Assembly (NCBI GenBank): GCA_030704615.1
Contig: CM060731.1
Coordinates: forward strand, 30,502,001 to 30,566,000
Reading direction: 5' to 3'
DNA from: Takakia lepidozioides
Lineage: Eukaryota > Streptophyta > Takakiopsida > Takakiales > Takakiaceae
DNA: 64,000 nt
Every line of letters begins with the position of its first letter. Position 1 is the first letter of the stretch. Below the pieces are notes generated by a model that ran no database searches, was not told the DNA's origin, and was given only the letters and a program-made list of their open reading frames with translations. Of the stretch, positions 1 to 10,379 are shown piece after piece. The position numbers and the translations under genes are program-made.

Positions 1-991
1 CGAACTCGGCTCACGTCCATGGGGCGTGGAATCTGTGCAATGGCCTCTAACTTAGTCTGTTGTACCCCCAATCCTCCAGGATATATCATGTGATCCAGAT
101 ATTCAATCTGGTTATGGAAAAACTTACACTTTCCCGGATGTAATTTCAATCCGTGCGCCCTCAAGCGCTAAAATACCACCTGAAGGTGTCTCTCATGCTC
201 CTCCACCATAGCACTGAAGATGATAATATCATCTATATAGCACCGAGCAAACTTCACCCATCCATAATCCTGTCCATGACTCTTTGGAAATTTGCTGGAG
301 CATTCTTTAGCCCGAATGGTAAGAATCGCCATTGATATAGACAATCCTTCCCATGCTCATTGATCCCCCAGAATGTCGTCTTTTGCTTATCCGCCTCTTT
401 GATCGGCAATTGGTAATATCCGAATTGCAAATCCAAAGTGCTAAAGACCTTGGCATGCCCAATGACATCAAGGATCTCCTCCGGCGTTGGCATGACATAC
501 CTATCGGACTTGGTCTGACGAAGCCGGTAATCCCCGCACATACGTCTCTCCGTCCAGTTGCCATAGAGATCCTTCTTGGCTGGCATCACTGTGGCTGAAG
601 CATTCTCTCCACCAGATAGCTCCACCAAACCAGCCTCCCAAAGGTCCCGAGTCCTCATCTGAATCAATGATCTCTCCATGTCACTGTATCTATAGGGTCT
701 CCGAAAGGTTGGCGTGTCAGTGGCCAACTCAATGCGAATTTCCTGATCCTTCAGTGCTCCCAAGTCCTTCAAACTGAAGGCAAAGCAGTTTATATCCCCA
801 ACATCATCCATCACCGCCGCCTTGGCTGCCAACTCCCTCTGAACCTCGAGCACCTCCGACGTGTGCCATGGATGCCTGCACCTTGTGGTACTCACCTGCT
901 CGCCCCCACTCGCTGCCTGTACCGTCTCGGTAGGCAAAGATACCATCAAGGGAAGTGTATTCCGCACTCTGCGCTGCTCAGCCATAGCCAA
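1..991 (-). pseudogene. Ty3/gypsy reverse transcriptase (partial, frameshifted)
   Basis: The reading frame from 991 down to 254 contains the N-terminal RT fingers (PYRYSDMERSLIQ, then an acidic/basic CGDYR segment), the FSTLDLQFGYYQLP block near 445, and FLPFGLKNAPANFQRVMD just before a stop. After a one-base frame slip near 252 the catalytic block YIDDIIIFS follows near 240-214, then LHPGKCKFF near 135-110. A further in-frame stop lies near 168-170. These are the standard gypsy RT motifs in the right order. The start is not a true initiation site: RT would be part of a polyprotein continuous with the upstream methyltransferase. The gene continues past the window edge. Confidence 0.92.
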
Positions 992-1000
992 GTTGATAAT

Positions 1001-1972
1001 TTAGGTCAAGCAATTGAGATCCATTGCTTGCCCCAACACTTGACGACGTGATGCCTCAGAAAGAGATGGCACCGCCGTGTTACCAGTGGCAAAACCCATC
1101 GCCCGCTCATGCTCGTCGGCATTGGGCTCCACTAACTGTTGCAACTGAGAATCCCACAGGAGACCAGGTCCACCATCCCGGAAAACATGAAATCCTGGAA
1201 AGCTGAGCAGTGTAAGCAATGTTGCTCGTGGGTGATCCACCTTGTTGACCCTTGCCAAAGGTGACCGGTCATCATGTCTCACACGTTGAGACTGTCTCCC
1301 TGTGTCCAAGATGTTATCCACTGTCAGGTGTGCTGGCCCATCAATGGCACATTCTCCATGATATATGTCGGAGAGTCTACCTGCTGAAGCTGTAAATAGC
1401 GCATGACCCTCAACATCTCCCAAAACAGGCGTGATCTCGAGTCTTGTAATCCATTGCCATGTCCGGCTGATGAATGACATTGGCAAGGCCAACCTGTCAC
1501 CACCAAGTGAATAGGGCCAACCCGCTCCAAATCTTGCGCCCCCAGCAAAGAGATATTTGTTGGCAAGGCTTGCTGGTATCCACGAACTGCAGATACCGGC
1601 AACAAATCAGGGTATTGCTGCACCAACTGAGCAACATGGCACAGTGAAGTCATCCCTCTCCACATACAAGTAACGCCGAAATCGTATACCTGCCTGCAGC
1701 ACTGCAGCCAATCCAGTGCTGATCCCACCAAACAAGTCCAAAAGGCATATGCCTTCATCCGGGCACTGCCTGCACACAATAGGTGTGGTGTCCAATAGCG
1801 ACAACTGAGGGGGTCCTGGTGCAATCACCGCACTCTCCTCCTCCCCTGACGGCACAAATGCCTCTACCCAGGCTTGTTGCGCCCATCTATTAGCAGTCTG
1901 CTGCAAATCCTTGATCGTGCCCCACAATGGAGTGTGAGCAATCATAGCAGGCAACTCCGCCGTACCATGCAT
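1001..1972 (-). pseudogene. Cytosine-5 DNA methyltransferase domain within the gypsy polyprotein
   Basis: Three overlapping minus-strand frames together make one C5-methyltransferase domain. Motif I (AdoMet binding) reads GICLLDLFGG near 1740, followed by a YVERDD-like motif II. Motif IV with the catalytic cysteine reads TGWPCQCHSSAG near 1485, and GLQDSRSRLFWE follows. Motif VI reads YIMENVP near 1350. The C-terminal end carries MGFATGNT and RRQVLGQAMDLN (motif X-like) near 1050-1010, immediately upstream of the RT frame. The expected role is transfer of a methyl group from S-adenosylmethionine to carbon 5 of cytosine. Two frame changes (around 1620-1700 and 1350-1490) break this copy, although every catalytic motif survives in one frame or another. 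About 320 residues fits a bare catalytic domain without a regulatory N-terminus. DNMT3/DRM versus DNMT1 affinity cannot be settled by eye. Confidence 0.88.
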
Positions 1973-2087
1973 ATCATCCTACTCTGCTGGAGGTGGCATA
2001 TCTTTTGCATGAGCATTGCCTTCTAGCAACTCTCCAGGCCAACTCACTGCACCTGTGAAGGCTGCTAGTGTTGGTATTTTTCCCGCT

Positions 2088-3041
2088 CACTACAGGAAAA
2101 GGGGGGGGGTTTCGACGTCGTGGCCACGCCGCGACGTCGTCAAACAGCCCTTTTCGGGCCGGGGAAAAAACCAAATTTGTGTCGCCCGGGCGTCGCAAGC
2201 CCGTCGCCAAAAAAACGTCGCAAATTTGCGACCAATGGGGGTCGCAAATATGCGAAACCACGATTTATGACGCCTGGGCATCGAAAAAAAACAAAAAACC
2301 AACCTACTCTGCAATGAAGAATTAGCACCGTCCGAGGGTCGCAAAGTACGACGCCCGGACGTCACAATTTAAGGGGGTACATTTGAAATTAGGCAGAAAA
2401 ATTTGAATTTCAAAAACTTGTTGACCATTGACTCCGGTTCTGTCTAATGACGATATGTTCATTGTTCTACATATATCATGCAATGCATACTTGAACGTAA
2501 GACCTCCACGTTATAACATTTCTAAGACACTACAAACTAACCAACATACCTACGCTACATCTATGTATCACAAAAACAATATATATATATATATATACAT
2601 ATAAAGATTTCCTTTAGGTTCTTTCAAGTTCATTCAAGTTTCTTCAAGTTTCTTCAAGTTCCTTCTAAGGGGGTCTCTCTTGTGACGCCGGGGAGTTACA
2701 ACCTCCACAGCCTTAGTGCCCAGCCCCAGCATCGTCGCCGTTGTTGTACCCCCCCCACCGTCAGGCGCCCCGATGTCATTGTGTGGACCTAAGCTGACCA
2801 CAACACCATTACAACCCCCTGTGGTGACGTTGTTGCGACCCCCTGACGTCGCAACGTTGGGCGTCCCAGCGCGGGGCGCCCCCAGCGACACTTTTGTGAA
2901 GTTGAGGGCAGCAAAGCCTAAAAAATAAAAATAAAAATAAACAAACTCCCACTGTGGTGATGCTGTTGCGACGCCCTGGCGTCGCAGAGGCGCTGGGGCG
3001 CCCTTAGTGACGCTTTTGCGACGCCGAGGCGTCGCAACGTC

Positions 3042-3083
<42 letters not shown>

Positions 3084-3308
3084 ATTTTCGACGTCGAGGC
3101 GTCACAAGAAAAAAAATACGTCGTAGCAAGGGCCCTCTTTCCCCCTTCATGCCACATTACGACGGCTGGGTGTCGTAATTGTGTCGCAGCGGGGGATTGC
3201 GACGCCGAGGCGTCGCAAAAAAACGCCGCGAACTCGACGACGCGGGCTCAGCGCTGCGCAGCGCGTGGGGGCGTGGCTGACGTCGCAAACCCCCCATTTA
3301 CTGTAGTG
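2088..3308. mobile_element. Non-autonomous CACTA element, 1,221 bp, target duplication GCT
   Basis: It starts CACTACAGGAAAAGGGGGGG and ends, read in reverse complement, CACTACAGTAAATGGGGGG. The trinucleotide GCT flanks both ends (2085-2087 and 3309-3311), the 3-bp duplication expected for CACTA/EnSpm. The interior has no credible gene. It is full of CG-rich subterminal repeats built on GCGACG and CGTCGC, often as dyads such as GCGACGCCGAGGCGTCGC near 3200. It also holds an (AT)n tract near 3045-3079 and short TTCAAGTT repeats near 2624-2665. Ends and subterminal repeats match the 30-kb element at 33057-63218, so it is likely mobilised by that family's transposase. It splits the gypsy polyprotein between protease and methyltransferase. 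Confidence 0.93.
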
Positions 3309-3780
3309 GCTGGGCAATAGCAACATCCCCAATGAATGTCACATGAAGTTGCACACACCGGCCATCCTCTGTCTGCCATCTAGGCCTGTAAGAGGCTGAC
3401 TCCTCCCAAAAATCCAAGGTGAAGCCTATGGGGTACAACACTGCCCCACTAACAAGGACATTGTAAGAGACCGCGACTGTCACAATGACCTTGGCTTGCA
3501 TAACTGAGCCATCTGTAGGGTGATCCAGCTGTAGTCTAATGGCCAATTCACGTCGTGTCATGCCCCGTGCCTGCTCTGATCCTTCCAAAGATGTCTGTAT
3601 CTGGAAAGGACATGGCTCCATATCTGCCTCCGTGAGGCCCAAACCTGCAATAGCAGCTCTGCTCAGCATCAGTGACTGAGCTCCCGAGTCCAACAAGACC
3701 CGCAATGGCCGGTACCTCTTGCCTGCCGGTCTAGTCAAAGAGAAAATGTCATCCTGATTGTCTAACAAGACAAATGGACA
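3298..3780 (-). pseudogene. Retropepsin (aspartic protease) segment of the gypsy polyprotein
   Basis: The frame contains YRPLRVLLDSGAQSLMLS, with the retropepsin catalytic DSG near 3690, then a flap-like stretch and a hydrophobic VIVTVAVSYNVLVSGAVLYP segment typical of retroelement proteases. It ends at IAQP exactly where the 1.2-kb CACTA element begins (right boundary 3308, duplicated GCT after it). On the far side of that element the polyprotein resumes near 2084 toward the methyltransferase, with a one-base frame change in a run of A. The apparent initiator methionine is accidental; upstream residues in the same frame (CPFVLLDNQDD) are also plausible coding. Confidence 0.8.
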
Positions 3781-3831
3781 GGTGTCACCATGGCGCGCTC
3801 AATGGCTGGCCTAGTTGGCAACTCCGTCAAT

Positions 3832-4967
3832 TTAGCAGCTGCAGCTTGCCATGGCGGAGCCGTGGCAGTCGACCCTCAAATCCGAGGATCCCTCCGACAC
3901 AACACCTTCCACTAACTCCGCAGAAGATGAAGTGATTTCCCCACTTTCACAAAGTGTCGCCGCCAGTCTGAACACTTCAGCTGGTCGTACGCCTAGCGTT
4001 GCAATCATGGTCGCCGAAAACAATGGGGCTTGACACATAGATGTGGCTGCCCCCAATAGCACATTAGCTGCACTAGCCCTTGGCAGCAAGTGTCGGTGTT
4101 GCACGTGTAGCTCTCCCCAGTGGCACAATGACCTCCGCATCGGTATCCGTCGAACGAGAACTAGGTGCCATAGATGACGTCGACACTGTCTCCGCCAATG
4201 TGAATGATTGAGGCAGCCTGGCCTGACGACTTGCCTCCCTACGCTGTGGATCCAACTTCACCTCTACACCTCGTGGCTCATGAACTCGTGCTGCTCCTCG
4301 AGTCACAGCTGCAGCAGAATCTACATGTACAAGTGGTCCTCCGAGTGCTACCCCGCACATAAATCCCATGCCTCCATGCCTCCATGCCTCCCATGTCTCA
4401 TCTGTCAGAATGACGCTGCTGAGGAGGAACAAGAGGTGGACCCTCAGATCTTGGAGCTGGTACCACCTGAACTGTGGTCATGGCAGCAAGCTTTTGCTCT
4501 AGCTGTTGAAGCCAGTTAGCCATGCCTTGGTCAACGCCCTGACCTCCACGTCCTTGGCCATACTTTGCTTGCCCTCGTCCTACACCTCGTGTCTGACCAC
4601 CTCGTCCAATCTGATCAGGTGCTCCACTTCGCCCTTGGCCACTATTGTTCCCTTGGAACAGACCTCGCCGCAACTCAGGGTGCAAGTTATAACACTGGGC
4701 CTCTCCATGCCCATACTTGCCACAATGCCCGCACTGCAACTGTGCAGGCTGTGTGTCGCGCCCTTGGAGGAGGAGATCGAGGAATTTTCTCTCGTCCACC
4801 GCATTGAGAAGCTTGCCATAGCTTTTTGGACTCATCCGCACACACCCTGGGACGCATATGATGCACATCCGCATCACCAAGAACCTTTGGGTATGTGGCC
4901 ACTGCCACACTGCCACCAAGCTCATCTCAAAATATTGTTGGGCGAACAATTGTTGTGAGGGATGCAA
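3832..4967 (-). pseudogene. Gag-like region with CCHC zinc knuckle
   Basis: The frame from 4967 to 4398 contains a CCHC knuckle, CGHCGKYGHGEAQC, near residues 79-92 (about 4733-4692). A Gly/Arg/Gln-rich tail follows (repeats like GRGGQTRGVGRGQ), as in retrotransposon nucleocapsids. The N-terminal part holds YGKLLNAVDERKFLDLLLQGRD, resembling the end of a gag capsid domain before the knuckle. Two further overlapping frames (4432-4073 and 4140-3832), rich in Ser/Thr/Ala, look like the gag-to-protease linker broken by frameshifts. The start at 4967 is arbitrary: capsid coding probably began further upstream, where the frame is lost. Function is inferred: RNA packaging and particle formation. Confidence 0.75.
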
Positions 4968-5000
4968 GCCGCTTTCACCACTTCCAAGATGGGGCTGCTC

Positions 5001-5396
5001 TTGTAGGGATTTACTGGTGAAACACTTTGGAACAGGATGTTCCCAGTATACATTTGAACTTAAAATATTCTTTTATGCCCAGGTATCTAAAGACTCTAGA
5101 TTCCCTCTCTTTCGTTTTATGTAATAACTATTTAAGTTTATATAGAATATTCATCTAGAGTTCAAGCATCCCTGGCGTCAAAGTGAGATGGTAGGAATGG
5201 GTCGTGCCTGATGGCTCTTGTCATCTTTTGCCGCAGCTACAAGCTATACAGGTACTGCATTGTGGCCGGTTCAAGTTGTGAAGGGAAGGAGCACCTTCAC
5301 ATCAGAAATTGACCGAGCTTCCGGATCAGCCGGTTGTTAGTTCTGTGATACCTGCCGGTTCCGGAGGCTGGATATGAATTCATATTTGAATATACC
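5001..5396. other. No recognisable gene
   Basis: Sequence between the fading gag frame and the next inverted-repeat element. It may include retrotransposon 5' untranslated or LTR sequence, but no matching second LTR is in the window. Several CCGG-rich words (GCCGGTTCCGGAGG) occur near 5355. Confidence 0.4.
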
Positions 5397-5878
5397 GTCC
5401 CTGGACAACCGTTTAGGCGATAATTAATTCAAAATGAAAGTGCCTAATAAATTCTGTGAATTTTTCAGATTTTGGCCTAATTGTTGGGAAATTATGGGAC
5501 CAAAGTGCCTAATGCCCAAAAATTCCACCAAAAAACTTGCAAGCCTCTTCTCATGTTGTTTGTAATAAGATCAAAATTTCTTTGAACAAAAATCAATACA
5601 AATATATGCGTGCGGAAATAACTAGCCTACCAGCCTACCACACCTCAAGAGTACCATTATGTAAGAGGTTTCACCATGAACCAGCATACCAATTTGAAAA
5701 CCAGTGTACCCAATGACCAATTAAGAAAATAAATGTTTTCTCTTCTCATGTGCCTAATTCTAAAAAATTATAGCATGAAGATGCCTAATTTGAGAATTTG
5801 TTTTCAAAACATGCCTAATTTTTTGATTGATTGATTTTATTATTAGGTGCAAAAATGCCTAAACGGTTGTCCAGGGAC
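5397..5878. mobile_element. Short inverted-repeat (MITE-like) element, ~480 bp
   Basis: A perfect 22-bp terminal inverted repeat starts GTCCCTGGACAACCGTTTAG at 5397-5418 and returns as its complement at 5857-5878. The interior is AT-rich and non-coding, with the word GCCTAAT or TGCCTAA repeated at least six times at irregular spacing. I could not find a convincing target-site duplication, so superfamily is not assigned and the true ends may be a few bases off. Confidence 0.7.
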
Positions 5879-6839
5879 AATGGCTTTAGCCTGTCCGACA
5901 GCTGTTGTTTAATGTTGTGCTAATCTTTGCACTTAGCAAGCATTTCTTTTCTTTTTCTGGGTAGATGGTAGACAATATGTCTTAGGTTTAGATCAAGATT
6001 GCTTGCATCGTTCTTAGAGAAACAGACCTGCCTTTCAGATCTTGTAAAGTGGACCAAGACCTACATACCTGTCACCATATGGTGGACTACAACTGGGATT
6101 GAAAATTTGATGCCAACACAGCCATGGGTGGCGCCTTAGAGCAACGAAGATCCCTACTTAAGAAAACTGTGGAAAGTATTTTACATGTTATCTAAGGACC
6201 ACTGCGAAGGCAACTTGGCTTGGACTTCACATGATAGACATTGTTCGCACACTCACAACAAATACATACTAGTTATCAGTAGCACCTCTTCTTGTAGAAC
6301 GTGGATAGTCAGTTTCAAACAATCAAGACCAGGCTGAAAGCCACAAATCTCTCAAATGCATCTACTCAGTGCACAACCCAGATCTAGATGATATCTGACT
6401 GAAAAACCAGTGCAAAAACATGTATTGATAAGATGTCAACTTCCAATTCTGCAAACTCTGTTAGAGGACAATGGTCCTCATCTCTCTGATCCAACCATTA
6501 GTGTTGGGCTAGTTCAGACTGTGTATTCAAAACAATCTAATATCAATGGTCATTCTATGTACACTTTCAACTCACTCTTATACACAAATGGTCTGGCCAC
6601 TTGGCAACCACAAATCACAATGAAACCTAATCTAGATGAAGCTTTTCCTGGGAATTCGCTAGCTATGAGGTCCTTGAGTATAAATCATTGTATTTCTAGA
6701 TCGTCCAAAGGCAGAGATCATACTCCATCTATAGAGGGTCTTTGGCTGTATAATTCCCTCCTCAATACCTCACTATCTTCCGAGTATCTTCCCCGTCAAT
6801 ATTTGCTCATATCTCGAACGTTTGCACTCTCCCATACTC
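5879..6839. other. No recognisable gene
   Basis: About 1 kb without a supported gene. The longest open frame on the plus strand (6410-6928) has no recognisable motif, and its downstream half overlaps the BAH pseudogene on the other strand, so I treat it as a chance frame. Confidence 0.4.
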
Positions 6840-7246
6840 TATTTGTCTTATACTTATATTTGTATAGACTGAAGAAGTCATCTTCGCCAACCTCCAGATG
6901 CATGTCCCTATATTCCTTTAAAGTGTAGACATTACACTTGCGGGCGTATAGCATCCGCCTTGTTCAAATCAACGTGGTCCGACAACAGCAGCTCGTTCCT
7001 ACCATGATGAGCCTCTCGGCCCATGTAACAATCTTATGGTCGATAATACCAACGACATGCCACAATTACTTCTCCCGTAAGGGAATCCTCGAATATGTCA
7101 TCTATTTGAGCCACCCACAAAGGCCAACTCTCATGGGGAGGATACATCAACACATTGTCTCCAACGTTTATGACTTCACAAGTATCTTCCAGGAGGAAGT
7201 TCTCAATTGGTAAAAGCAACTTCATTTTTCCTACAAGCAAAAGCAA
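6840..7246 (-). pseudogene. BAH-domain gene remnant (SHL/EBS-like)
   Basis: From 7246 down, the frame reads FLLEDTCEVINVGDNVLMYP, then LWVAQIDDIFEDSLTGEVIV and CRWYYRP. This is the classic first half of a bromo-adjacent homology (BAH) domain. A stop follows directly where family members have a glutamate. The next bases in frame give GREAHHGRNELLLSDHVDLN. After a one-base slip, KCNVYTLKEYRDMHLEVGED and DFFSLYKY complete the domain near 6860. Order and spacing match the plant BAH-PHD readers SHORT LIFE and EBS, which bind methylated histone H3 tails. I do not see the PHD finger that would follow. With one stop and one frameshift inside a conserved domain, this is a pseudogene or transposed fragment. 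Confidence 0.75.
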
Positions 7247-7249
7247 ACC

Positions 7250-8984
7250 TAAGAGAAGATTTCTAATGTCCGACCTTGCTTTGATATCACTAGCACTCGG
7301 CGATGGTCTCGCAATGGTGACAGACTACTAGCTGCTTGCGATTCACCCACTAAGAGAGAGCAAGCGCAGATTAGAATGGGATTTGAGGAGATGTTCAACA
7401 AGTTTATATGGGAGCAACCTCTCTCTGAGTTCTCTGGAAATATTTGAGCTTTTTCCAACTTTTTGTTTCTTTGTCTAAATTTGCTCATTTCTGTTTTTGG
7501 AAAAAGGGAACAATCACCGTTGGGAAACTTAGTAAGGGTCAGGGTTAATTTGCAGGGCAAGAGTAAGTTCCAAGAAAGGATTGCCGTGATTGAATTCATG
7601 TTATGTAGCTGCTCCTGCAAAATGGTCACATTCGAGTTTCAACAGCAGTAGTGCACCCAACTGGCTTGACCATAATCGCAGCAGAAGGAGCCTACTTGTG
7701 TCGCGTTGGTTTGCTTTGCTGCTCTATTATAAATTTTTCCCTCGTCGTCTTGTGTATTGTCATCTTTTGTCGTATAAGTGCGGATTCTGGTTCCACAGGA
7801 GTGTAATCGACATTCTCTGCCTCCAGCTCGTTCAGTACGTGCTGTAACTCTGATGTGCTTATCATTTTCCCTTCCTTGAATGAGACAGAGAGATAGGTGC
7901 TTCGTTTACATTTCCAGGGTGAGAATTAGGCCATGGCTGGGGAATAAGTCCACGGAAATCTCACTGCAAAATCAAGAGGTACAAGAATTGATGCAAGAAT
8001 TGGTAGCTCACCTATAGCGTGGATGTAGAGGGATAGTCACCACTGTGTGACACACTGATGTGCTCTCCCCGGAGCATCGCAGAGCAAGAATAGCCCCTTA
8101 CACGGAGGGATTGATAAAGGCCAGAGAAAGATCGACTCATCGACCAAAATCTGCGGCCGAGGCTATGACGTTGAGGGCATAATGCCCAGGTAATATCGAC
8201 TATCCCGGAGTCTTTTGTGAGCCTTCTATCCGTCAGGGTATTGAAACTCAGCCAGAAACGCCGGTGGCTTGGGCACAGCTTACGACAATCCGGGTACAGT
8301 GAAGTGATTGCTGATGTAAGGGCTGGTACCCACGCAAAATGATCCAGCACTGTTCTAGCCATCAATCCAAGCTATGTGTTGGGCTGCGATTGCACATCAA
8401 GTTGAATAGTCACACTTGGGAATACCCGGGCCACACTCTCCCCTTTTTTAAGGTTTCACAGCAACTGGTAGCTTTTAGCTGGATAGTGCACGCATGGGCC
8501 ACCCAAGTGCTTCACAGTTGTATCAGTGTATAGGCCCGGATGCGGGTGTGTGAGACTCCAGGAATGGAGAGCAGCAGACATTGGAGGGCCTGTCTGAAAG
8601 GAGAGCAGCAGGGAGCGCATGGTGGTGCCGACTACCCACCTGCGCTCTGCGTACTTAACTTAAAGGAGGTATGGTGGCCTCTTTGCACCTGCGGTGAAAA
8701 CGTCCATTCTGCACCTCTAACACGTGCCAAGTTAGTGTAAGAGGGCCAACGGTGCTCGGCAATCCTAGTGGCCCATTTGCACCTTATTCATTTTAATGAC
8801 ATCACCGAATGAATCTGGGGTTGCCTTGTTCCGGTTTCCGGCTGGGGACGTGCAGGAGAGTTTCCCGGTAGTAGCGCCCCTAACCGGCCGGTTTTAGTCA
8901 CTTCCGGTAATCATTGCCTGCCGGACGCATTTCCCGGCAACGTTCCATGCCGGCATGTGATGACATGCGATGACATACATATAG
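7250..8984. other. No recognisable gene
   Basis: Open frames on both strands in this stretch are short and carry no motif I know. A cluster of CCGG-containing words (CCGGTTTCCGG, TTCCCGGTAG, TTCCCGGCAA) lies between 8820 and 8960, just before the first hairpin element. Part of the region could be untranslated or intronic remains of the BAH gene. Confidence 0.4.
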
Positions 8985-9094
8985 TACTAGAGAACGGGCC
9001 GTGTTTGGCCGATTCTGTCCTGTAAGCGGCCTTTGGGCGAGCCCTATGGCCGTGCACAGGACAGAGTCGGCCAACGCGGCCCGTTACTGGCGTT
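8985..9094. repeat. Hairpin element A (~110 bp, long near-perfect stem)
   Basis: It begins TACTAGAGAACGGGCCG and ends CGGCCCGTTACTGGCG. The two halves pair over about 33 bases with few mismatches (ACAGGACAGAGTCGGCCAA on the right against TTTGGCCGATTCTGTCCTGT on the left). The apex carries a small inner hairpin around GGGCGAGCCC. Hairpin B at 12685-12796 has the same outer ends and apical word but an unrelated stem. Confidence 0.75.
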
Positions 9095-9249
9095 GAAGGC
9101 AGGTGGTGGGTGTGGCGGATTCTCTCCGCTACGGGCGCTATATGATTGAGTTTTGCGGTATCCGTAAAAAAATCGATTGCCCAAATTCAGCGCTACGGGA
9201 GAGGATATTAAACGGGCGAGCCTCAGTGGATGGTGGATGGGTTGATGGC

Positions 9250-9749
9250 NNNNNNNNNNNNNNNNNNNNNNNNNNNNNNNNNNNNNNNNNNNNNNNNNNN
9301 NNNNNNNNNNNNNNNNNNNNNNNNNNNNNNNNNNNNNNNNNNNNNNNNNNNNNNNNNNNNNNNNNNNNNNNNNNNNNNNNNNNNNNNNNNNNNNNNNNNN
9401 NNNNNNNNNNNNNNNNNNNNNNNNNNNNNNNNNNNNNNNNNNNNNNNNNNNNNNNNNNNNNNNNNNNNNNNNNNNNNNNNNNNNNNNNNNNNNNNNNNNN
9501 NNNNNNNNNNNNNNNNNNNNNNNNNNNNNNNNNNNNNNNNNNNNNNNNNNNNNNNNNNNNNNNNNNNNNNNNNNNNNNNNNNNNNNNNNNNNNNNNNNNN
9601 NNNNNNNNNNNNNNNNNNNNNNNNNNNNNNNNNNNNNNNNNNNNNNNNNNNNNNNNNNNNNNNNNNNNNNNNNNNNNNNNNNNNNNNNNNNNNNNNNNNN
9701 NNNNNNNNNNNNNNNNNNNNNNNNNNNNNNNNNNNNNNNNNNNNNNNNN
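9250..9749. other. Assembly gap (500 N)
   Basis: Exactly 500 undetermined bases, probably a fixed-size placeholder rather than a measured gap. Any frame spanning it is meaningless. Confidence 0.99.
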
Positions 9750-9769
9750 ATGGCCGTGGCAAGTATCCT

Positions 9770-9960
9770 TCAATATCCCTCAATCAATCCTTCAAGAGCT
9801 CTTCAACATTGTCCACCAAAGCTCCTCGAAGGGTTCTCCAAGGACCCCAAAGATCCTCCAAACACTCCTCCAAGGACCCCAAAGATCCTCCAAATACTCC
9901 TCCAAGGGCCCTCAAATATCTTCCAAACAATCCTCCAAAGGCCCTTAAATTTCACTAAGT
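9770..9960. repeat. Short tandem repeat of TCCTCCAA/GACCCCAAAGA units
   Basis: Directly after the gap the sequence repeats units like CCCCAAAGATCCTCCAAA and CTCCTCCAAGGA several times with drift. It is low complexity; the gap beside it is probably an assembly failure in this array. Confidence 0.75.
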
Positions 9961-9969
9961 CCTTTCACT

Positions 9970-10370
9970 GTTGATACCTTAACAGAGGTATAGTCTGAGG
10001 TTGCTAGGGTCCCTTATGTTGATGATACCTTTACAGAGGTATAGTCTGAAATGAGGGTTCTGTTTGGTATACTAACAGAGGTATAGTCTGAGCTGATTAG
10101 GGTCCACATATGGTGATACCTCAACAGAGGTATAGTAAAAGGGACAAGCTCTTGTTTGGTATACTAACAGAGGTATAGTCTGAGCTGATTAGGGTTCACA
10201 TATGGTGATACCTCAATAGAGGTATAGTAAAATGGACAAGCTCATGTTTGGTATACTAACAGAGGTATAGTCTCACATTAGGGTTCACATATGGTGATAC
10301 CTCAACAGAGGTATAGTCAAAGGGACAAGCTCTGTTTGGTATACTAACAGAGGTATAGTCTGAGCATACA
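9970..10370. repeat. Tandem array of ~93-bp units, each with two small hairpins
   Basis: The word AACAGAGGTATAGT recurs about every 45-48 bases. Two alternating half-units are seen: GGTATACTAACAGAGGTATA and GATACCTCAACAGAGGTATA. Each can fold (TACCTC-AACA-GAGGTA). TTTGGTATACTAACAGAGG recurs near 10063, 10156, 10248 and 10336, a period of about 88-93 bp. The first copies (9970-10050) are more diverged. No coding potential is seen. Confidence 0.88.
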
Positions 10371-10379
10371 CTACTAGGG

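Larger units (their letters stand above)
1..5000 (-). mobile_element. Degraded Ty3/gypsy retrotransposon carrying a DNA methyltransferase
   Basis: Read on the minus strand, the order is a gag zinc knuckle near 4733, a retropepsin DSG near 3690, cytosine-5 DNA methyltransferase motifs between about 1740 and 1010, then reverse transcriptase from 991 off the left window edge. The protease-RT order is normal for LTR retrotransposons; a methyltransferase between them is not. I see no LTR or primer-binding site. The right boundary near 5.0 kb is only where gag-like coding fades, and the 3' end lies outside the window. Frameshifts and stops separate the domains, so this copy looks dead. A 1,221-bp CACTA element at 2088-3308 interrupts it. 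RNase H and integrase, if present, would be to the left, so the gypsy assignment rests on the RT type and domain order. Confidence 0.85.

Noticed and set aside
2016-2365. Several overlapping frames in the CG-rich repeat zone of the 1.2-kb element
   Set aside because: They come from GCGACG/CGTCGC repeats that lack stops in many frames; same for the frames at 33046-33928 and 62676-63242.
6410-6928. 172-residue plus-strand frame
   Set aside because: No motif, and its downstream half is antisense to the BAH-domain remnant, which has clear conserved blocks.
9103-9958. Long open frames across the N gap
   Set aside because: They consist mostly of undetermined residues; the sequence on both sides is repeat or non-coding.
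9970-10370. CRISPR-like spaced repeats
   Set aside because: The intervening sequences are themselves repeated, there are no cas genes, and the setting is a eukaryotic intron-rich genome.
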